A stretch of DNA of 64,000 nucleotides from Cyclobacterium lianum. Lineage in GTDB: Bacteria > Bacteroidota > Bacteroidia > Cytophagales > Cyclobacteriaceae. The translations under genes were made by a program, and so were the position numbers. How positions within the stretch are numbered: position 1 is the first letter of the stretch; each line of letters begins with the position of its first letter. The DNA is taken from assembly GCF_900143075.1 (NCBI RefSeq), contig NZ_FRCY01000014.1, positions 1-64,000 on the forward strand, written 5' to 3'. A model generated the notes under the pieces. That model was not told the origin of the DNA and ran no database searches. It saw only the letters and a program-made list of their open reading frames with translations. Of the stretch, positions 45,012 to 51,796 are shown piece after piece.

Positions 45012-45491
45012 TTATTTTACCCAAAATTGATCCTGCCAATTTTCATCTGTACCCTCATGTATTTGGTCTACCCGGTCCTTCATTTCCAGAAGTTCATCCT
45101 CCGTAAGCTCCAGTTGCATGTGTTGGAAAAGTTTCCGCTCTTCAAAACGAATATGAGCTTCCAGCACCCCCGCAAACTCCTCCAATAGCTCCCTTGCATC
45201 ATCCTCCTGCGCCAGCAATTTACCCACAAGCAACCTTAAATCGGCATGTTGTTTTTCCACTTCCTTGCGCATCAGATCGTTTTTGGCCAGAAAGGAGAAC
45301 ACATATTGCTCCTCCAACTGAAAGTGAGGTTCCAGATGATGCTGATAAAAATATTCCAGGTATCTGAGTATCCGTCTGGTCTCTGTGTTGCGCTTCAACC
45401 CCATTCTTATTTTCCATACCAACAACAGCCCAAAATGGTGGTCCTTTGACAGGGGTACCAATGCCGGATGTCTTTTTAGAGGTTTGCCCAT
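45012..45491 (-). CDS. Hemerythrin-domain protein
   Basis: A 159-residue cytoplasmic four-helix protein. Candidate di-iron ligands: the His in PLSKDHHFGLLL, HxxxE-like pairs in HHLEPHFQLEEQYVF, the His in EKQHADL and the HIRFEE pair near residue 120. The opening KRHPALVPLSKDHHFGL is typical of a Bacteroidota hemerythrin subgroup. Related proteins bind O2 or NO or help repair iron centres. It is the first gene of the hemerythrin-Rrf2-globin set, preceded by the palindrome at 45554-45570. Confidence 0.9.
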   Translation of the reverse strand: MGKPLKRHPALVPLSKDHHFGLLLVWKIRMGLKRNTETRRILRYLEYFYQHHLEPHFQLEEQYVFSFLAKNDLMRKEVEKQHADLRLLVGKLLAQEDDARELLEEFAGVLEAHIRFEERKLFQHMQLELTEDELLEMKDRVDQIHEGTDENWQDQFWVK

Positions 45492-45553
45492 ACGCCAGTC
45501 GATCTTTTCACTATTCCTGATTTGCGTTCAAAGGTAATCAGAATTTGATTAAA

Positions 45554-45570
45554 ATAAAATACTATTTTAT
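45554..45570. promoter_or_regulatory. Perfect AT-rich palindrome before the hemerythrin-Rrf2-globin set
   Basis: ATAAAATA-C-TATTTTAT, 8-bp perfect arms, extended by matching A/T at 45551-45552 and 45572-45573. It sits 63-80 bp upstream of the hemerythrin start, in the 113-bp gap after nnrS. Size and composition fit an Rrf2-type (NsrR-like) operator, likely for the regulator encoded two genes on. Confidence 0.5.
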
Positions 45571-45604
45571 CTTTTATTAGCTGCCGTTTGCCGAAACAGG
45601 GTCT

Positions 45605-46720
45605 TCATCCTGCCACCGTTTTGGAAGTACCAGGAAGAGCTGCTGCTTTGCCGGACTTGCCTCCGGTTACCCTTACTAGCAACACAGTAGCCATCATCAT
45701 AAACATCAGAAGGATTGTCCATCCGTTTAAAATACCAAATAATTTTCTCCAATAGGTATCTTCCTGCCAGGCTGCAATCATTCTTCCTGCCAGGCTAAGC
45801 TGAAACAGGGACCAACCCAGCCACAGGACAGGGTGAAAAATATTGGCATGGACTTTAAACACAGCCGGGATAATGATCGGGGCGTGTGCCCATATCATGG
45901 AAAAGGTAAAACCAAGAAAGAAGGTGTGCAGGTACAGGTCGTAATAATAGGGATGGTTTTCCATCCAAGCCAGGATCAAGCCGTGTAACGCCAGCCATAA
46001 GTAGCCGGTCAGCAATCCAATACCAGTATAACGAAATTGTCCTGGTTTTCCTGCAGCCTTTCTGGCCATATCGAAGCGCAGCAGCCAAAAAGCCAGCAAT
46101 ACAGACGCAAAACCCAGCGTACTGTTCCCCCATTGATGAAAAGGAAGCAACAATCCCAGACCAAATAATACCATTCCGGCAATAAAGATCCCTTTCGCCC
46201 ATTCAGGGGTAGGCAAAAACCTGTTCAGTTCCACCCTTTCTCCCAAAATGGTGAATAGCAGGAAGGCCATCCACCATCCTGTGGCCATCGGTACAAAGCC
46301 ACTGTATATCCATGCGAAATTACCCAACATCCAAGCCGCAGCGCCCAAAGCGATGATGTAGGTGTGGATTTCTGATAGGCGCAATGTCTGGATATACATG
46401 AGAACAACCAGACAGGTGCTGGCGGCAAGCAACAAAGCGGATCCGGCCATGGGCCAGCCTCCAAGCAATAAAGGCAGGGATAAAACAGCCAATAGAGGTA
46501 CTAGCAGCCAGGCCCTGTGCTTCATCACCATGGCCCTTTCCAGAGAAATCAATGCACCCAGAAACCCGCCCACCATCAGTAATCCATGGTGCGCAGCCGC
46601 TTCAGGTATTGGGAATGCCAGATACCCCAGTCGAATCCAACCTCCCACGATTCCCATGATCAGGCAGCCCAGGATCACTGGCAGCAGCCAGGCCGGATGG
46701 ATCAATTTTATGCTTTTCAT
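45605..46720 (-). CDS. NnrS family haem-copper membrane protein
   Basis: A 371-residue inner-membrane protein with about 12 hydrophobic helices. The typical features are AAAHHGLLMVGGFLGALISLERAM near residue 38 and a C-terminal part with YLHTFFLGFTFSMIWAHAPIIIPAVF, whose His residues are likely metal ligands. NnrS proteins occur with denitrification and NO-stress genes and reduce the damage NO does to metabolism; the exact reaction is not known. It lies 70 bp after the 46791 gene on the same strand and 113 bp before hemerythrin. Confidence 0.88.
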   Translation of the reverse strand: MKSIKLIHPAWLLPVILGCLIMGIVGGWIRLGYLAFPIPEAAAHHGLLMVGGFLGALISLERAMVMKHRAWLLVPLLAVLSLPLLLGGWPMAGSALLLAASTCLVVLMYIQTLRLSEIHTYIIALGAAAWMLGNFAWIYSGFVPMATGWWMAFLLFTILGERVELNRFLPTPEWAKGIFIAGMVLFGLGLLLPFHQWGNSTLGFASVLLAFWLLRFDMARKAAGKPGQFRYTGIGLLTGYLWLALHGLILAWMENHPYYYDLYLHTFFLGFTFSMIWAHAPIIIPAVFKVHANIFHPVLWLGWSLFQLSLAGRMIAAWQEDTYWRKLFGILNGWTILLMFMMMATVLLVRVTGGKSGKAAALPGTSKTVAG

Positions 46721-46790
46721 TTACAAGCTACTTTACCTTCTCAATGCTTCCTGTGCATACTATATACAGGTGTTTAGGAAAAACGGTTTC

Positions 46791-48578
46791 TTATGGTACC
46801 AGGCCCGGAGTCAGCTCTCCCAGCTCGGTTTTCAGGTTTTCCAATTGGAATTTAAATTTTTCCATATTGGAAGACGCGTCTACAGCAAAAACTTTGACCA
46901 ATTCCTGGTAATATTGGATTCCTTCTGAGAGATTTTTCCGGAATTTATCCAGGTATGCCTCATGTTTGCTGTTGTTTCCGGCAAATGACTTACTTACCTC
47001 TGTTTTTAGATATTGCATGTACAATTGCAATTCTTTGATAAACAGGTGTGGCCTTTCGGCATCCAGACTAAGACTGGCCTTTCCATAGATATGGTCCACC
47101 ATTTCCTTCAAGCTGAAGGTCCCCTTAAAATACGCCAGGTTTGGCCCGGGACAAATGGTCACTGCCTTCAGGTTTCTTCTCGGCACTTCGCCTCCACTCA
47201 ATATAGCAGGCGCACTCAATCCCTCACAAAGGCAATCTTTTTCGAGTACCGCATTGATCTCTTCATCGCTGATTTCCCCTGCGGAATGTTGCTTGACTTT
47301 TAGATCCTGGTATTGTCTCGAGGCTGTGCAAATGGGCTTTTCAGTGAAATCCTTATTGGATGAAAGAAACTTTTTGTAGCATGGACTGCCAGGACGCCCT
47401 TTTTCGATGCGTGCTTTTCGCTGTTCTTCCGCACTGCTATTCCTGAGGTTATTGAAGGGTATACCCAGCGGCGAAGCGTGACTCAGGTAAAAATCAGATT
47501 TTTTTGCTTTCAAAAGCCTTTGAAGTGTGTCTTCATCCACACTGCTGGCTTCAGGAACCATTAGGAAGGGACTCCCCCATCCGGTTCCATCCAGTTGATA
47601 ATAATCCATCAGGAAGCTGTTTTCGCAAGCATTCCCGATACCTCCCTGATAGGTAACCCTGGGATGAATGCCCTGGGGTAACAAATGTGTACCCTTTCTT
47701 TCGAGGGCCTCCTGGCAGATGAGAAAAAGTTCCTCCGATAGTTCCTTCCTGTTTTCCTTAAAAGTATCGAGTATCGGTCCTGCCAGCAGTCCATCTGTGG
47801 CAAAGGCATGTCCACCGCAATTCAGGCCGGACTCAACGCGGAACTCAGATACCCAAATGCCCTTTTTGGCCAAAAACTTCCCTTGAATCAATGCGGAACG
47901 AAAATCAGAGACCTTCAATATTACGGGTTTTCTGATGTGCCCATTGCTGTCGGGAAAAAAAGCATCAAACTCCTCCATATAACTATAGAGCGCGGGATTC
48001 ATTCCGGCGGAAAATACCACCCCGCCCTCAAGCTTGCTTTTGGCAAATCCTCTCAGCGCAGAAAGCGCATCTGAAAAGGTTCTTCCCAGGGCTTCCCCTG
48101 TCTTGGCGTAGTTGATCTTATCCACCTTGGTCATGATATTTACATCGGTCCGTCCCGGCACCAGAAAGGTTCTGAGCTTTTCCTGAAGATCAAGCTTTTC
48201 AAATCCGGGAGCATTCTTCATCTTCAGATACAGCCTGGCAGCAGGATGCGTTGCAGGGAGCAGGTCAAAATATTTATTGATTTCTTTATCCAGGCCAAAA
48301 TCCTGCCCATTGAGTGTCCTCATCTGCCGTTGAATGAGAAAATGCAACAAATTAAGATAGGCTTCAATGCGCTTTGCCCGACTATCGTCTTCACCTTCAT
48401 GGATGGGGATGTACGGGATGGTAAGCTCGCGGCTGTAGCGGCGCCTCATGTCTTCCAGCAACTGGTCATCCATGATCGAGACCACTGAGGAAATACCAAA
48501 CCGGGCAACTTTGATCGGCGAATCTACGGTAAAACCCAGGCCCATTACCGGAATATGAAAATGATGAACAGATGGCAT
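46791..48578 (-). CDS. Cys-rich nitronate monooxygenase/FabK-like protein
   Basis: A 595-residue cytoplasmic protein from ATG 48578 (TTG 48584 also in frame). The N-terminus HFHIPVMGLGFTVDSPIKVA and the motifs SGLNCGGHAFATDG and VTYQGGIGNACEN ... DGTGWGSPFLMVPEAS follow the order seen in FMN-dependent nitronate monooxygenases and FabK (GGH, then GGI, then MGTRF-like phosphate site). It is almost twice their usual length. The added C-terminal half has many Cys (SPCYKKFL, PICTAS, KDCLCEG, TICPGPN), possibly an Fe-S site. A redox role in N-oxide metabolism is inferred from position beside nnrS and the shared operator. Confidence 0.6.
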   Translation of the reverse strand: MPSVHHFHIPVMGLGFTVDSPIKVARFGISSVVSIMDDQLLEDMRRRYSRELTIPYIPIHEGEDDSRAKRIEAYLNLLHFLIQRQMRTLNGQDFGLDKEINKYFDLLPATHPAARLYLKMKNAPGFEKLDLQEKLRTFLVPGRTDVNIMTKVDKINYAKTGEALGRTFSDALSALRGFAKSKLEGGVVFSAGMNPALYSYMEEFDAFFPDSNGHIRKPVILKVSDFRSALIQGKFLAKKGIWVSEFRVESGLNCGGHAFATDGLLAGPILDTFKENRKELSEELFLICQEALERKGTHLLPQGIHPRVTYQGGIGNACENSFLMDYYQLDGTGWGSPFLMVPEASSVDEDTLQRLLKAKKSDFYLSHASPLGIPFNNLRNSSAEEQRKARIEKGRPGSPCYKKFLSSNKDFTEKPICTASRQYQDLKVKQHSAGEISDEEINAVLEKDCLCEGLSAPAILSGGEVPRRNLKAVTICPGPNLAYFKGTFSLKEMVDHIYGKASLSLDAERPHLFIKELQLYMQYLKTEVSKSFAGNNSKHEAYLDKFRKNLSEGIQYYQELVKVFAVDASSNMEKFKFQLENLKTELGELTPGLVP

Positions 48579-48673
48579 AAGCAAATTTTAAAAGATAATG
48601 ATGCTGACTATAATTGTCTCACAAAGTTATCCTCCATGCAGAGCGAAAATGCTAAGTACCATCAGGGCATTAA

Positions 48674-48706
48674 ATGACTTTTGTCATGTTAATGACCCCT
48701 TGTCAG
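48674..48706. promoter_or_regulatory. Array of four alternating ATGAC/GTCA half-sites
   Basis: On the plus strand: ATGAC at 48674, GTCAT at 48683, ATGAC at 48692 and GTCAG at 48702. Adjacent pairs form perfect 5-4-5 palindromes (48674-48687 and 48683-48696) and one imperfect 5-5-5. It lies ~95-130 bp upstream of the 46791-48578 gene. One pair matches the site before nirK and the other the site before nrfH. Confidence 0.55.
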
Positions 48707-48753
48707 TATGAAAAAAGGCATCAAAAATTAATGGTAAAGCATGGGGTAGGCAA

Positions 48754-50124
48754 TCAAACCTTATATTTCCTGAATAAGGTTCCCCAGGGTTCCCGCATCT
48801 CTCTGGAAAGCAGTTGATTGGCGGCAAAATTCCCTGTAAAGCGTTCACTTGCAGGATCCCAATCCAGATCTTGCTGCAGCATCATGGCGATATTACCCAG
48901 ATGAGCAAGGGTAATGGAGCGATGGCCTACCTCTGCCGGAGCGATGGTCTCCTTTCCGGATTGGATACAATCGATGAAATTGCTGTAGTGGTTTTCGCTC
49001 ACATACAAAACGGATTCGTTTGGCCCAATTGCTGTATCAGCGAGTTTTTCCGGATTGATCTTATGTTCGCCCCGGATAGCCCATGCGCTACCTTCCGTTC
49101 CTTCAAAAGTAACTCCAAAGTCCTTGTCACTCTGGACGATCAGTTTCACTCCATTTTCATAAATGCATTCAAAATAAAACCTGACTGCCGTATTCCATAC
49201 CGGATGGTCGGACCAGACTGCCTGGGCATTTTGGATTTTTACCGGCCCGGTGTGGTCGGTACCCATCCCCCATTGGGCAATATCGGGATGGTGACCACCC
49301 CAGTCGGTCACATTGCCGCCGGAATAGTCCATGATCCATCGGTAATTCACATGGGTTCTGCAGGGGCTGTAGGGCGCTTCTGGTGCCGGCCCCAGCCACA
49401 TGTCGTAATCAAAATCTTTCGGCACAGGGATGGTCTCCGTCAGGTGCCCGGTCTTTCCAAAATCCGGTGTGCCTCCCGGTAACCCGCAAGTGACCGTATG
49501 AAGTGTCCCCAACCGGCCGTTTCTGGCCAGCTCGCATACCCTCCTGAAATGATGACTGGAACGTTGCTGGCTGCCTGTCTGAAAGCGAACACCATATTTA
49601 CGAACCGCATCGCTCATGGCCCGCCCTTCCTCCACTGTCAGAGAGAGGGGTTTCTGACAATAAATGTGCTTGCCGGCAGCGGCAGCCATCATCACGGGGA
49701 TGGCATGCCAATGATCAGGCGTGACCACCTCCACTGCATCTATGTCCTTTCTTTCCAAAACATCTCTGAAATCGGTGTAGCCTTCGGCTGAGCGGTAATT
49801 CTTACCGTGCTTTTCCGAATAAAAATCATCGACCAGCTTCCGGATATACTCCCGCCCGGCTATTTTTCCATTCCAATACCCCGGACCGATTTTATTTACA
49901 TCACAAATAGCTGTCACCTGTACCCGGTCGTCCGGCAAAAAACCCCGCACATCATTACCCGCCTGATTTCCTGCACCGATAAAGGCCAGGGTAATGCGGT
50001 CGGAAGGGGCAGTGAATCCGTTTTTTCCCAGGGCAGAGCCCGGTATAAGGGTCGGTGCCACCAGCATTGATGAAGCGGCCAAACCTGCTTTTTTCAAAAA
50101 TGAACGCCTGTTTTTTCTTTCCAT
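48754..50124 (-). CDS. Tat-exported Gfo/Idh/MocA family oxidoreductase
   Basis: A 456-residue protein with a twin-arginine signal (RRSFLKK at residues 5-11, then a hydrophobic stretch). The Rossmann fold starts at ITLAFIGAGNQAGNDVRGF, and the family motif EKP appears as YCQKPLSLTV. VVTPDHWHAIPVMMAA and the HWNWR-like YRWIMDYSGGNVTDWGGHHPD segment follow. These enzymes oxidise or reduce sugars with tightly bound NAD(P); Tat export means it folds with its cofactor before reaching the periplasm. It is the last gene of the operon from 54646. In other Bacteroidota such enzymes make 3-keto-sugars cleaved by DUF1080 hydrolases, and one is present here. Confidence 0.93.
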   Translation of the reverse strand: MERKNRRSFLKKAGLAASSMLVAPTLIPGSALGKNGFTAPSDRITLAFIGAGNQAGNDVRGFLPDDRVQVTAICDVNKIGPGYWNGKIAGREYIRKLVDDFYSEKHGKNYRSAEGYTDFRDVLERKDIDAVEVVTPDHWHAIPVMMAAAAGKHIYCQKPLSLTVEEGRAMSDAVRKYGVRFQTGSQQRSSHHFRRVCELARNGRLGTLHTVTCGLPGGTPDFGKTGHLTETIPVPKDFDYDMWLGPAPEAPYSPCRTHVNYRWIMDYSGGNVTDWGGHHPDIAQWGMGTDHTGPVKIQNAQAVWSDHPVWNTAVRFYFECIYENGVKLIVQSDKDFGVTFEGTEGSAWAIRGEHKINPEKLADTAIGPNESVLYVSENHYSNFIDCIQSGKETIAPAEVGHRSITLAHLGNIAMMLQQDLDWDPASERFTGNFAANQLLSREMREPWGTLFRKYKV

Positions 50125-50189
50125 GCCTCAAAATACATTTTTTTATTTCAACAGGCAAAAAATATTATTCGGTGAAAAAGAGATCTTCA

Positions 50190-51047
50190 TCAGATCGGTT
50201 CCATCACCAGTCTAAAGCCAACGTCAAATCCGTTACCGGGACCGCCACCGTGAAAATACCAGGTAGCATTGACCACATCTGAGGTAAAGCTTCCTCCCTT
50301 AAGCACATGCACCAGACCACGTTTAGGTGGTCTGGAATCAGGTAAGGTTTTTCCGTTGTGAAAATCTGCTACCCACTCCCATACATTCCCAAGCATGTCA
50401 TAAAGCCCCCAGGCATTGGGCTTCATCTCTCCGACTGCCCGGGTGCTGCCCTGATCGCTATCCTGAATCCAGGCCTGAAGCCTCGTCTCCTGCCAGGACA
50501 AGGGTGACTCTGCTCCTGCCCTGGCGGCATATTCCCACTCAAACTCCGTCGGCAGCCGATAAGTCGCGGTCCCGTCCAGCTTGTTTAACCGGGAAATGAA
50601 AACCTGTACATCCTCCCAGGTAACATTTTCTACAGGATAATTGCCAGTGTCTTCTCCGATGTTTTCGCGCTGAAAAAAAGCCGGATTTACGCCCATCACC
50701 TGCTGCCATTGAGATTGCGTCACTTCAAATTTCCCGATGTAAAAATCACGGTCGATGGCCACCCGGAATCCAGGTCTGGAATCTCTGGCGGCGAGGGTTT
50801 GACAGCGCTGGTAATCCTCCTCCGTCCAGCGTTCTTCCACCGGGACTCTCCTGTCGTCGGGAGGTTCGGGACATTGCAATACCAGCCTGCCTGCAATCAT
50901 GCTTCCGGCAGGAATTTTCTCAAACTGCATCCCTATCACATTGGTTTTGGTCTTTGGTAAGGGCTTGTCCGAAACTTGCCAGGTATGCGCCTTTGATGCT
51001 GGCGATGATATTGCCATTGATAACATGATCCAAATTACCCCTTTCAT
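50190..51047 (-). CDS. Secreted formylglycine-generating-enzyme-like protein
   Basis: A 285-residue protein from ATG 51047, one base after the stop of the preceding gene. Signal peptide MKGVIWIMLSMAISSPASKA. FGE-sulfatase fold marks: FEKIPAGSMIAG, FYIGKFEVTQSQWQQVMG, PVENVTWEDVQVFISRLN, YRLPTEFEWEYAARAG, WGLYDMLGNVWEWVAD, VLKGGSFTS and GFRLVME. The cysteine pair that performs formylglycine formation in true FGEs is not apparent, and no sulfatase is nearby, so it is probably one of the many FGE-fold proteins with another role. Confidence 0.88.
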   Translation of the reverse strand: MKGVIWIMLSMAISSPASKAHTWQVSDKPLPKTKTNVIGMQFEKIPAGSMIAGRLVLQCPEPPDDRRVPVEERWTEEDYQRCQTLAARDSRPGFRVAIDRDFYIGKFEVTQSQWQQVMGVNPAFFQRENIGEDTGNYPVENVTWEDVQVFISRLNKLDGTATYRLPTEFEWEYAARAGAESPLSWQETRLQAWIQDSDQGSTRAVGEMKPNAWGLYDMLGNVWEWVADFHNGKTLPDSRPPKRGLVHVLKGGSFTSDVVNATWYFHGGGPGNGFDVGFRLVMEPI

Positions 51048-51048
51048 A

Positions 51049-51792
51049 CTAAAGTTCTTTGATGTACACATTCCGGTATCTGTGGGCAGCATCCGGCCGC
51101 CAGGAATAGCCACAACAGCTGCCTCCGGGAATGGGCACAAGCGTGGAACTCCAGTGAAGCTGCAAACCAACAAAACCTGTGGTGCTTCCCGCGTGCAGGT
51201 CGTTTTGTTCCATCTGAACCTGCCAAATCGGCTTCCCGTTTATCCACAGGCTGATTTCAGGCACTTCCCCGCTCACACGCATACGAAATAGATTCCAGTC
51301 TCCCTTTTTCCAAATCCCGGACAGGTCTGGTGCCGGGACCGTCTTTTCCACACGTAACATTTCGCCAAAAAGGGCTGCGGTGCCTTTGCCTCCATCCCCT
51401 GCCAATTCCAACTGGTAGGCCGAACCACTTTCGGTGGACCGGAAAAGCAGTCCCCCATTGGTGCCGGGATCTGCTTTGAATTCAAAATGCAATTCAAAAT
51501 CCTCGTATTTTTCATTGGTCAATAAAATACCCCCTTGCCCAAAAGGACTCTGTTTTAATACGATAGTCCCATCCTCTGTAAAAAAATTTCCGGACACACC
51601 GTGGTGAGTAGTAAGGCTTTTGTGCCAGCCCTCAAGCGATGATCCGATTACCAGTGAGGAAAATCCCCCGGGAATATTCCCAGATGTTTGGTTCAGTTTA
51701 CATCCGCAAACAAAGAAAATCAGCAAACAAAAAATCACCAGCCTGCATGGACTCGGATTGCTGCGCCTGTATTGGAAAGGTCTTATCGGCAT
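51049..51792 (-). CDS. DUF1080 (3-keto-disaccharide hydrolase family) lipoprotein
   Basis: A 247-residue lipoprotein (lipobox VCGC, Cys30). The domain covers ~55-247: SLEGWHKSLTTHHGVSGNFF, GGILLTNEKYEDFELHFEFK, GTNGGLLFRSTES, and the closing GFVGLQLHWS. DUF1080 members cleave 3-keto-glycosides made by Gfo/Idh/MocA oxidoreductases; such an oxidoreductase is the last gene of this operon. The family link is well supported; the natural glycoside is unknown. Confidence 0.9.
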   Translation of the reverse strand: MPIRPFQYRRSNPSPCRLVIFCLLIFFVCGCKLNQTSGNIPGGFSSLVIGSSLEGWHKSLTTHHGVSGNFFTEDGTIVLKQSPFGQGGILLTNEKYEDFELHFEFKADPGTNGGLLFRSTESGSAYQLELAGDGGKGTAALFGEMLRVEKTVPAPDLSGIWKKGDWNLFRMRVSGEVPEISLWINGKPIWQVQMEQNDLHAGSTTGFVGLQLHWSSTLVPIPGGSCCGYSWRPDAAHRYRNVYIKEL

Positions 51793-51796
51793 GGCA

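Noticed and set aside
50190-51047. True sulfatase-activating enzyme (formylglycine generation)
   Set aside because: The active-site cysteine pair is not apparent and no sulfatase gene is in the window, so only the fold is claimed.
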